From a bacterium (GTDB lineage: Bacteria; Patescibacteriota; Minisyncoccia; Phycocordibacterales; UBA9973), in contig JAKALJ010000010.1 in NCBI GenBank assembly GCA_021813175.1, positions 1 through 6,293 on the forward strand: DNA of 6,293 nt, read 5' to 3'. Within the stretch, counting starts at the first letter, position 1. Every line of letters begins with the position of its first letter. The translations under genes were made by a program, and so were the position numbers. Positions 1 through 5,080 of the stretch are shown piece by piece. Below the pieces are notes generated by a model, which did not search any database, was not told where the DNA came from, and worked only from the letters and a program-made list of their open reading frames with translations.

Positions 1-2
1 AC

Positions 3-965
3 GATCCGGAGAAAGCCATTACCCTGCGCTCCAAAGTGATCTGGGAAGAAGCCCGCCGGCGGGGGATAGAGATGAGGCAGGTGGCGGTCTTTGGAAAGCG
101 AACCGACAATTTCCGGGCCAAAGTGAACGGCCGGCATATATATTTCAGCAGCATACCTTTGCCTCCCGTTTCTTTTTATGCCAAAGAAAACTGGGACGAC
201 AAATTTTTTCTGAACAAACAGTTGTTTTTAAGCGGGATTCCGGCCCCAAGGTGCGCCGCTGTTCCTTCTTCCAGAGCCAAACGGGAAAAATTGTTTCAGG
301 AATTTCAAAAGCCGGTTATGATAAAACCGAGAATGGGTTCCCGCGGGCGGCATACCACTACTTTTATCCGCTCTTTTTCCGATTTTGAAAAAGGGTATGA
401 GCTGGCCCGAAAGATCTGTCCGCAAACGGTAGCCGAAGAGCATTTGGAAGGATACGTATGCCGAGCCACTTGCGTGGGCGGAAAACTGGTCGGCTTTTAT
501 CGAGCGGAAACGGCCAAGGTAATAGGAGATGGGAAGAGCACCATCGCCGAATTGATTCTCAAAAAAGACGCGGAGAGGCCGGAGAGGGTGGAAAAAATAT
601 TTCAGGGAAAAGAGTCGGAGGAATATCTCTCTCGTCTGGGCTGGAAAAAAGAAGATATTCCGCCCGCCGGGGAAAAGATAGAGCTCTCCCACCGGACTGG
701 CCGGCTTTTCGGAGGAATTACTAAGGAAATGCTTCCGGAATTGCACCCAAGCTTTGTTCCTATTTTAGAAAAGGCGGCAAAAATCACCAATCTTGCCATT
801 ATTGGCTTTGATTGCATAATTCCCGATCCGGAAAAAAATCAGAGAAGCCAACGGTGGGGGATCATAGAGGGGAATACACTGCCTTTTATAGACCTGCATT
901 ATTACGCTCTTTCAGGGAAACCCCAAAACATTGCCGGTCTGATTTGGGATCTGTGGCAGAAATAG
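3..965 (+). CDS. ATP-grasp ligase, cyanophycin-synthetase-like (5' end outside window)
   Basis: The frame is open from the first bases, so the N-terminus is cut off by the window edge; a GTG at 36 is in frame but lies inside what looks like the pre-ATP-grasp domain (TLRSKVIWEEARRRG). Numbering from that GTG, the ATP-grasp fold shows an ATP-binding lysine in VMIKP (K97), a glycine-rich loop PRMGSRGRHT (98-107), an adenine-side EEHLEG segment (about 134-139), VIGDGKSTIAELI (162-174), which is typical of CphA-like ligases, FDCIIPD (258-264), and a metal-binding block IIEGN (E278, N280) followed by FIDLHYY. Family knowledge: such enzymes form an acyl-phosphate with ATP and join it to an amine, making an amide or peptide-like bond. 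The real substrate cannot be read from the sequence. It is probably not a true cyanophycin synthetase, because no Mur-ligase half follows the ATP-grasp domain. A role in envelope or peptidoglycan precursor modification is inferred only from murE about 4 kb away. The gene ends with TAG and no clear terminator follows. Confidence 0.85.
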   Translation, partial: DPEKAITLRSKVIWEEARRRGIEMRQVAVFGKRTDNFRAKVNGRHIYFSSIPLPPVSFYAKENWDDKFFLNKQLFLSGIPAPRCAAVPSSRAKREKLFQEFQKPVMIKPRMGSRGRHTTTFIRSFSDFEKGYELARKICPQTVAEEHLEGYVCRATCVGGKLVGFYRAETAKVIGDGKSTIAELILKKDAERPERVEKIFQGKESEEYLSRLGWKKEDIPPAGEKIELSHRTGRLFGGITKEMLPELHPSFVPILEKAAKITNLAIIGFDCIIPDPEKNQRSQRWGIIEGNTLPFIDLHYYALSGKPQNIAGLIWDLWQK

Positions 966-1022
966 CAAGGACAGGCTTCATTTCTGCTTCTTTCCCGGGC
1001 TTTCTTTCTTCTCCGGTTTCCG

Positions 1023-1031
1023 TGCTATAAT
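1023..1031 (+). promoter_or_regulatory. Extended -10 promoter (TGCTATAAT) for the hairpin RNA
   Basis: TGC followed by a perfect TATAAT is a full extended -10 element for the housekeeping sigma factor. No convincing -35 box is seen at the expected distance (the region around 1001-1008 is pyrimidine-rich), which is tolerable for extended -10 promoters. The predicted transcription start is about 1036-1039, only 2 to 5 bases before the first paired base of the long hairpin at 1041. That fit suggests the promoter exists to make this RNA. It lies 57 bases after the stop of the ATP-grasp gene. Confidence 0.7.
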
Positions 1032-1035
1032 TTTT

Positions 1036-1140
1036 AGCGGAAGAAAATCGTTTGTATCTGCGGCGGGTGGTCGCACTCACATAGGCACATATGTCGGAGT
1101 TTCGCCATCACCCGCCACAGATGAAAGTGATTTTCTTACG
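1036..1140 (+). ncRNA. Unidentified structured RNA: one long ~97-nt hairpin
   Basis: Visible pairing, from the base upward: 1041-1049 (AAGAAAATC) with 1129-1137 (GATTTTCTT), 9 bp perfect; 1050-1055 with 1123-1128, mostly U-A and G-U pairs with one G-A mismatch; 1056-1060 (ATCTG) with 1118-1122 (CAGAT); a C/A mismatch; 1062-1069 (GGCGGGTG) with 1109-1116 (CACCCGCC), 8 bp perfect; an internal loop 1070-1074/1101-1108 that may hold a few extra pairs; 1075-1078 (ACTC) with 1097-1100 (GAGT); 1079-1083 (ACATA) with 1090-1094 (TATGT); apical loop GGCACA, 1084-1089. Three pairs in the lower stem are G-U on this strand and would be A-C mismatches on the other, favouring a + strand RNA. A strong -10 lies just upstream. 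It lacks the GGAA-loop domain of SRP RNA, the open central bubble of 6S RNA, and RNase P or tmRNA signatures. The 3' end is uncertain, since no U-tract follows directly. An alternative is a palindromic DNA element. Confidence 0.55.
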
Positions 1141-1155
1141 GCTTCCTTTGGAAAG

Positions 1156-1164
1156 TTATCCACA
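1156..1164 (+). promoter_or_regulatory. DnaA-box sequence TTATCCACA
   Basis: This is an exact match to the high-affinity DnaA box consensus. It sits just after the hairpin RNA and at the edge of an AT-rich stretch (about 1165-1310). No second box with the TTATNCACA pattern was found nearby on either strand by eye. A lone 9-mer can occur by chance (roughly one in ten for a window this size), so the binding role is inference; it could titrate or recruit DnaA. Confidence 0.35.
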
Positions 1165-1181
1165 GTTTCGCTTGAAAAATG

Positions 1182-1210
1182 TTGTTTTTGATTTTCAATT
1201 GGGAGATAAT
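1182..1210 (+). promoter_or_regulatory. Possible promoter for the lysine-rich mini-gene
   Basis: TTGTTT (1182-1187) and GATAAT (1205-1210, five of six bases of TATAAT) are separated by exactly 17 bases. Transcription would start near 1217 and place the nested inverted repeat (1224-1287) in the 5' leader of the mini-gene at 1345. The -35 is poor, and the region is AT-rich, where such matches are frequent, so this is a weak call. Confidence 0.3.
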
Positions 1211-1223
1211 TAAACTGTTCCTG

Positions 1224-1287
1224 GCAATAATTTTTTCAGAAAATATTTTTGCGGATTTAAAAAATATTTTCAGGTCGGGATTATTGC
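1224..1287. repeat. Two concentric inverted repeats in AT-rich DNA
   Basis: The inner pair is GAAAATATTTTT (1239-1250) and AAAAATATTTTC (1260-1271), 12 bp perfect, around a 9-base loop. The outer pair is GCAATAAT (1224-1231) and ATTATTGC (1280-1287), 8 bp perfect. Both pairs share almost the same centre (about 1255), separated by unpaired 7- and 8-base segments. In DNA this could extrude as a cruciform or be a site for dimeric proteins; in RNA it would be a two-tier hairpin ahead of the mini-gene. No T-run follows, so it is not a terminator. Confidence 0.6.
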
Positions 1288-1344
1288 AAGCTAATTTAAC
1301 AATTAACTTGTCTTCCGGCAAAGGGTCGGAGAGAAAAGAATAAG

Positions 1345-1410
1345 ATGGCAAAAAAGAAAAAGGCTAGCAAAAAGAAAAGCGCGAAGAAAAGCACCAAGAA
1401 GCGCGCTTAA
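1345..1410 (+). CDS. 21-residue lysine-rich basic micro-protein
   Basis: An ATG-to-TAA frame of 22 codons encodes a peptide starting MAKKKKAS and ending KKRA. It contains 11 lysines, 1 arginine, 4 alanines, 3 serines and 1 threonine, with no acidic or large hydrophobic residue. The pattern resembles the unstructured lysine/alanine tails of histone H1-like and ribosome- or nucleoid-binding proteins, so binding to DNA or RNA is a reasonable inference; no defined domain can be recognised. A GGAG at 1328-1331 lies 13 bases before the ATG, a long spacing for a Shine-Dalgarno site. Support that it is real: alternate Lys codons (AAA and AAG) and mixed Ala, Ser and Thr codons rather than a simple A-run, a candidate promoter upstream, and a strong terminator downstream that makes it an independent unit ahead of secA. 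It could instead be a chance frame in a structured RNA. Confidence 0.6.
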   Translation: MAKKKKASKKKSAKKSTKKRA

Positions 1411-1418
1411 AGAGCAAA

Positions 1419-1453
1419 GAGCAACAGCTCGGATCCGGGCACTTTCCGGGTCC
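1419..1453 (+). other. Two tandem hairpins in the mini-gene 3' UTR
   Basis: GAGC-AACA-GCTC (1419-1430) forms a 4-bp stem. It is immediately followed by GGATCCGGG (1431-1439) pairing with TCCGGGTCC (1445-1453) around the loop CACTT, including two G-U pairs on this strand. Neither is followed by a T-run, so they are not terminators by themselves. Together with the terminator just downstream they make a compact structured 3' end that may protect the transcript or be part of a processed RNA. Confidence 0.5.
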
Positions 1454-1459
1454 CCAGGG

Positions 1460-1497
1460 AAAAGCTTCCGTTTGTCCTAGGGCAATCGGGAGTTTTT
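1460..1497 (+). terminator. Intrinsic terminator after the lysine-rich mini-gene
   Basis: CTTCCG (1465-1470) pairs with CGGGAG (1487-1492). After a T/T mismatch, TTGTC (1472-1476) pairs with GGCAA (1481-1485), capped by the tetraloop CTAG. TTTTT (1493-1497) follows at once, and AAAA (1460-1463) precedes the stem and can pair with it. Two G-U pairs exist only on the + strand, so it is oriented with the mini-gene. It separates that unit from the secA promoter 20 bases downstream. Confidence 0.75.
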
Positions 1498-1516
1498 CGT
1501 TTATGGCGGGATTTTA

Positions 1517-1525
1517 TGGTAGAAT
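1517..1525 (+). promoter_or_regulatory. Extended -10 promoter of secA (TGGTAGAAT), leaderless start
   Basis: TGG followed by TAGAAT (five of six bases of TATAAT) ends seven bases before the A of the secA ATG at 1532. With the usual spacing the transcript begins on or next to that A, giving a leaderless mRNA; no Shine-Dalgarno sequence precedes the ATG, in agreement. A -35 box is not evident. Confidence 0.65.
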
Positions 1526-1531
1526 TCACGA

Positions 1532-4009
1532 ATGGGAATTTTAAACATATTCGGAGGCGAAGGCGCCGGCTTTATACGGGGGGAAAGAAAACTGCTGGAG
1601 AGGGTGAATTCGCTGGCAAAAGATTTTTCTGGCCTTCTGCCGGAAGATTTTCGGAAAAAAACCCTTGGATTCAAAAGTCGCCTGGAAAAAGGCGAAACTC
1701 TGGAAGACATCTTGCCGGAGGCGTATGCCTTGGTACGGGAGGCGGCCGAGCGGAATCTGGGAGAACGGCACTACGATGTGCAGATCCTGGGAGGCATCGC
1801 CTTGCATCGGGGAAAAATAATTGAAATGAAAACAGGAGAAGGCAAGACCCTGGTGGCTACCCTGCCAGCTTATTTGAACGCTCTCTTGGGCAAAGGGGTG
1901 CATATAGTTACCGTGAACGATTACCTGGCCCGTCGGGACGCGGTTCTGATGGGACAAATTTATAATTATCTGGGTCTTTCGGTGGGAGTAATAAACTCAG
2001 AGAATGTTTCTTATCTCTACGATCCGTCTCACACTGAAGAAGACAAGGAACGCGATCGGGTTGGAGAGTTCAAAATTGTGTATGATTTTTTAAAGCCGTG
2101 CGAAAGAAAAGAGGCCTATATGGCTGATATTACCTATGGCACCAATCACGAGTTCGGATTTGATTATCTGCGGGACAACCTTGCTACCAGCCCGAATATG
2201 CTGGTGCAGCGCGGATTCCACTACGCCATTGTGGACGAAGTGGACTCCATCTTGATTGACGAGGCGCGCACTCCGCTCATTATATCTTCCCCCTCCGCGG
2301 AATCGGAGGATTTTTATCTGAAATTTGACCGCATTGCCAAACAGCTTAAAAGAGACATAGATTACAAAGTAGATGAAAAACTTCGGGCCGTAGAACTTAC
2401 CGACCAAGGAATCACCAAATCCGAAGAATTGCTCGGGATGCGGGATATCTATACGGAAAAAGGCATCAAATATGTGCATCATCTGGAAACGGCGGTGAAA
2501 GCCCAGGCTCTTTTTGAGCGGGACAAAGACTATGTGGTAAAAGAAGGACAAGTAATCATCGTGGACCCTTTCACCGGTCGCCTGCAGCCCGGCCGGCGCT
2601 GGAGCGAAGGCATCCACCAGGCTATTGAAGCCAAAGAAGGAGTGAAGATAGAGAAAGAAACCCGTTCTTCCGGCACTATCACTTTTCAGAATTATTTCCG
2701 CTTCTATGAAAAACTTTCGGGTATGACCGGCACGGCGGCAACTTCAGCAGAGGAATTTTTGAAAGTGTATGGTCTGGAAGTAGTAGTAATTCCGACCAAC
2801 AAGCCTATGATTCGGAAAGATCATCCGGATTTAATCTACCAAAGCGAAAAGGGAAAATTTAAAGCGATTGCCGGGAGAGTAAAGGAACTTCAGCAAAAAG
2901 GCCAGCCGGTGCTCATCGGCACTATTTCCATAGAAAAGAACGAATTACTTTCAGCCTATCTGCGCCAAGAGGGCGTTTCGCATACCATATTAAATGCCAA
3001 GAACCACGAGAAGGAAGGAGAAATCATCGCGCAAGCAGGAAAATACGGAGCGGTTACCATCGCCACCAATATGGCCGGGCGAGGAATTGACATCAAGCTT
3101 GGCGGCAATCCGCACACAGAAGAAGAATATCAAAAAGTAAAATCTCTGGGAGGCCTATATGTGCTCGGCACGGAGCGGCACGAGGCCAGGCGCATAGACA
3201 ACCAATTGCGCGGTCGCTCCGGCCGGCAGGGAGACCCGGGAGAGACTCAGTTTTATGTTTCCTTGGAAGACGATCTGATGCGAGTGTTCGGATCGGAGCG
3301 CATTAAAAATATGATGGGACGCTTTGGTATTCCCGAAGACCAGCCCATCGCCAATCGCTTTATCTCCCGACAGCTTGAAAACGCCCAGGCTCGGATAGAG
3401 GGATTTCATTTTGACGCCCGGAAGCACACCTTAGAATATGATGACGTGATGAATCATCAGAGGAACGTGATTTACGGCCGGCGCCGCAAGATGCTCTTCG
3501 CGGACAAAGAAGGCATAGAAGAAGTTCTGAAAGAGGTAATGGAAAACAAAAAAGGAGCGGAAAAAATAATTGCGGAAAAGAGAGAAAAAATGGGGGAGGA
3601 GGCGTTTTTGGAAACAGTGCGACGCATTGCTTTATATACCACCGACACTCTCTGGATGGAGCATCTGGAAGCCATGGACTATCTGCGCTCTTCGGTGAAC
3701 CTGCGGGCCTACGGCCAGCGGGAGCCAATTGTGGAATACAAAAGAGAGGGCTTACGCATGTTCCGGGAGATGGAGGCCCAATTTAAGGAGCAGGTTTTTT
3801 CCTTGATCAACAGCATAAACACCGAAGTAACTATGAAGATAGAACCGGAAAAGCCGGAGAGGTCGAAGATGGAAGAGGTACACGCTGAGCCGGCGGAATT
3901 TGCCGATAAACCGGCAAAACAAACAGGGGATTCGGAGAAAAAGGTGGGAAGAAATGACCAATGTTGGTGTGGTTCGGGTTTGAAGTATAAAAAGTGCCAC
4001 GGAAGATAA
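1532..4009 (+). CDS. secA: Protein translocase ATPase SecA
   Basis: SecA uses ATP to push unfolded preproteins through the SecYEG channel. This 825-residue protein shows the standard order: Walker A in MKTGEGKTL (99-107), TVNDYLA (127-133), the signature block beginning YGTNHEFGFDYLRDN (202-216), Walker B DEVD (235-238), the preprotein-binding region (about 219-350), RWSEGIHQAIEAKEG (356-370), MTGTAATSAEEF (398-409), the second ATPase domain with ATNMAGRGIDIKLGG (511-525) and QLRGRSGRQGDPG (558-570), the scaffold helix with LEYDDVMNHQR (634-644), LWMEHLEAMDYLR (707-719), an acidic/basic linker (about 770-805), and a C-terminal zinc motif C811-x-C813-x8-C822-H823. Residues about 156-195 form an insertion relative to E. 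coli SecA. Residues about 650-700 replace the larger helical wing domain. It is somewhat shorter than E. coli SecA (901). The ATG is placed by conservation of the N-terminal helix and by the leaderless promoter. It is likely transcribed alone or with radC. Confidence 0.98.
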   Translation: MGILNIFGGEGAGFIRGERKLLERVNSLAKDFSGLLPEDFRKKTLGFKSRLEKGETLEDILPEAYALVREAAERNLGERHYDVQILGGIALHRGKIIEMKTGEGKTLVATLPAYLNALLGKGVHIVTVNDYLARRDAVLMGQIYNYLGLSVGVINSENVSYLYDPSHTEEDKERDRVGEFKIVYDFLKPCERKEAYMADITYGTNHEFGFDYLRDNLATSPNMLVQRGFHYAIVDEVDSILIDEARTPLIISSPSAESEDFYLKFDRIAKQLKRDIDYKVDEKLRAVELTDQGITKSEELLGMRDIYTEKGIKYVHHLETAVKAQALFERDKDYVVKEGQVIIVDPFTGRLQPGRRWSEGIHQAIEAKEGVKIEKETRSSGTITFQNYFRFYEKLSGMTGTAATSAEEFLKVYGLEVVVIPTNKPMIRKDHPDLIYQSEKGKFKAIAGRVKELQQKGQPVLIGTISIEKNELLSAYLRQEGVSHTILNAKNHEKEGEIIAQAGKYGAVTIATNMAGRGIDIKLGGNPHTEEEYQKVKSLGGLYVLGTERHEARRIDNQLRGRSGRQGDPGETQFYVSLEDDLMRVFGSERIKNMMGRFGIPEDQPIANRFISRQLENAQARIEGFHFDARKHTLEYDDVMNHQRNVIYGRRRKMLFADKEGIEEVLKEVMENKKGAEKIIAEKREKMGEEAFLETVRRIALYTTDTLWMEHLEAMDYLRSSVNLRAYGQREPIVEYKREGLRMFREMEAQFKEQVFSLINSINTEVTMKIEPEKPERSKMEEVHAEPAEFADKPAKQTGDSEKKVGRNDQCWCGSGLKYKKCHGR

Positions 4010-4030
4010 AAAAGAAAGTCTAATATGTAG

Positions 4031-4036
4031 TATAAT
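4031..4036 (+). promoter_or_regulatory. TATAAT -10 box in front of radC
   Basis: A perfect TATAAT lies in the 36-base gap between secA and radC. Transcription is predicted at about 4043, three bases before the ATG at 4046, so the message would be nearly leaderless. The -35 position overlaps the end of secA and shows no good match. It also argues against the in-frame GTG at 4037, which would lie upstream of the transcription start. Transcription reading through from secA is possible, because no terminator is visible between the genes. Confidence 0.55.
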
Positions 4037-4045
4037 GTGGAGGTT

Positions 4046-4786
4046 ATGCCCCAGACGTATTACACTATGCAAAATCATGACCTTGTGCTGGATGGTCCGG
4101 ACAGGCCTTACCGGCTGAAGATCCGGGACCTGCCCGCGGAGGAAAAACCCAGGGAGAAGCTGTTTTCACACGGTGTTTCCGCCCTTTCAGTGTCCGAACT
4201 GTTGGCTCTGGTTTTAGGGGTGGGCACCACTCGGGAAGATGTGCTGGAGATGTCTTCCCGCATTATTAAAAATTACGGAGAAGGAAGCATTATGTTTGAA
4301 AGGGACCCGAAGGCTTTGGCGAAGAATTTTAAATTACCCATCGGCAAAGCAGCCCAGATTATAGCTTGCGCGGAGCTGGGCCGACGGTTCTTCCAGAAAA
4401 ACGAAGCTTCCTTGCCCGTGGTGCGCACCGCCCGGGAAGTTTTTGAATATGTAAACGATATGAGAAATCTTTCCAAGGAGCATTTACGAGGCATATATCT
4501 GAACGCCCATTACAAAGTGATACATGATGAGGTAATTTCCATCGGCACCGTGGACGGAAATATCATTCATCCGCGGGAAGTATTCAAACCGGCCGTTGAG
4601 CGTTCGGCAGTGGCCCTCATATTAGTGCATAATCATCCGTCGGGGGAAACTGAACCGTCGGAGGCCGATATTGCCGTTACCAAACAGCTCATTTCGGCCG
4701 GTCGAGTGCTCGGAGTGGATCTGATAGACCACGTGATCGTGACCCGGGATTCATTCGCCAGCGTGCCGGCAGATTATCAGTCGTAA
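4046..4786 (+). CDS. radC: RadC family JAMM-domain protein
   Basis: This 246-residue protein has the two-part RadC (UPF0758) architecture. The N-terminal part begins with KIRDLPAEEKPREKLFSHG (25-43) and SELLALVLGVG (50-60), and continues with a helix-hairpin-helix-like stretch ending LPIGKAAQIIACAELGRRF (97-115). The C-terminal part is the metalloprotease-like JAMM/MPN+ domain. Its putative zinc ligands are H195, H197 and D208 in HNHPSGETEPSEAD, which matches HxHx7Sx2D, with E162 in DEVISIGT as the likely general acid/base. Family knowledge: RadC was named for DNA repair, but that role in E. coli was later attributed to recG; the true activity is unknown. The start is ambiguous. ATG 4046 is preferred because of the upstream TATAAT; GTG 4037 and ATG 4067 are in frame. 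A GGAGG at 4039-4043 is too close to 4046 to act as a normal ribosome site. It heads a probable operon with the next two genes. Confidence 0.92.
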   Translation: MPQTYYTMQNHDLVLDGPDRPYRLKIRDLPAEEKPREKLFSHGVSALSVSELLALVLGVGTTREDVLEMSSRIIKNYGEGSIMFERDPKALAKNFKLPIGKAAQIIACAELGRRFFQKNEASLPVVRTAREVFEYVNDMRNLSKEHLRGIYLNAHYKVIHDEVISIGTVDGNIIHPREVFKPAVERSAVALILVHNHPSGETEPSEADIAVTKQLISAGRVLGVDLIDHVIVTRDSFASVPADYQS

Positions 4787-4795
4787 ATTTTTAAA

Positions 4796-5080
4796 ATGTC
4801 TTGCCAATCGCTTTACACCATACACTATCCGAGATTCTGGCTGATAGAAGACAGGCCGAAGGAAAAATACGACCGGGATAATCTGCTCTTCCACATAAAA
4901 GAGAACGACTACTTCGGCACTCTTGCCACGGTGCTTAGCTTGATGAAGGAGCGGCTAAACGACAAAAAATTTTCAAAGTGGCGAACGGAAACCCTGAAAA
5001 AAGAAACCGATAATCTGATGTATCTGCAAAGGAGCCACAAGATTGTACCCAAAAATGACCAATCCGATTCGCAAACTTAA
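4796..5080 (+). CDS. Hypothetical 94-residue protein between radC and murE
   Basis: I do not recognise a family. The frame begins with ATG nine bases after the radC stop, with no Shine-Dalgarno sequence, and ends with TAA inside the start of murE. The product is soluble and charged, without signal peptide or membrane segment. It has an aromatic-rich N-terminal part (IHYPRFWLIEDRPKEKY, about 9-25), a short amphipathic helix candidate (YFGTLATVLSLMKERLND, about 39-56) and a lysine/glutamate-rich helical C-terminal half with KWRTETLKKETDNLMYLQ (about 61-78). Its tight placement between two conserved genes, with overlap on the downstream side, supports it being coding and co-translated with murE. 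Function is unknown; the neighbours do not settle whether it belongs with RadC or with wall synthesis. Confidence 0.75.
   Translation: MSCQSLYTIHYPRFWLIEDRPKEKYDRDNLLFHIKENDYFGTLATVLSLMKERLNDKKFSKWRTETLKKETDNLMYLQRSHKIVPKNDQSDSQT
5028..5034 (+). promoter_or_regulatory. Shine-Dalgarno AAAGGAG deciding the murE start
   Basis: AAAGGAG lies inside the end of the 94-aa gene, eight bases before the TTG at 5043, an ideal spacing. The alternative ATG at 5055 is 20 bases away. It is the only strong ribosome site found directly upstream of a start in this window, which otherwise appears to favour leaderless or weak starts. Confidence 0.5.

Noticed and set aside
812..1030. Open frame on the + strand of 72 codons overlapping the ATP-grasp gene end
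   Set aside because: It is out of frame with a conserved ATP-grasp protein over most of its length and resembles no family.
886..1080. Open frame on the - strand of 64 codons across the end of the ATP-grasp gene and the hairpin
   Set aside because: It overlaps a real gene and the structured RNA, has low-complexity basic content and no ribosome site. It is a chance frame.
1041..1137. Long hairpin as a bidirectional terminator of the ATP-grasp gene, or as 6S or SRP RNA
   Set aside because: The GC-rich stem is separated from the T-rich arm by more than ten bases, and the promoter directly before it suggests a start rather than an end. It lacks the 6S central bubble and the SRP GGAA-loop domain.
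1124..1310. A complete replication origin
   Set aside because: Only one DnaA box is visible, no DnaA-trio or box cluster was found, and neither dnaA nor dnaN is in the window. It is kept only as a finding about the single site.
1431..1453. Strong GC-rich hairpin as the terminator of the mini-gene
   Set aside because: It is followed by CCAGGG and not a T-run; the real terminator with TTTTT is at 1460-1497.
1541..1957. Long - strand frames under secA (also 2090-2617 and 3360-3728)
   Set aside because: They mirror the strongly conserved SecA coding sequence on the opposite strand and have no promoter, ribosome site or domain.
4037..4045. GTG 4037 as the radC start
   Set aside because: It directly abuts the TATAAT at 4031-4036 and would lie upstream of the predicted transcription start; ATG 4046 fits better. 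It remains possible if radC is read from the secA transcript.
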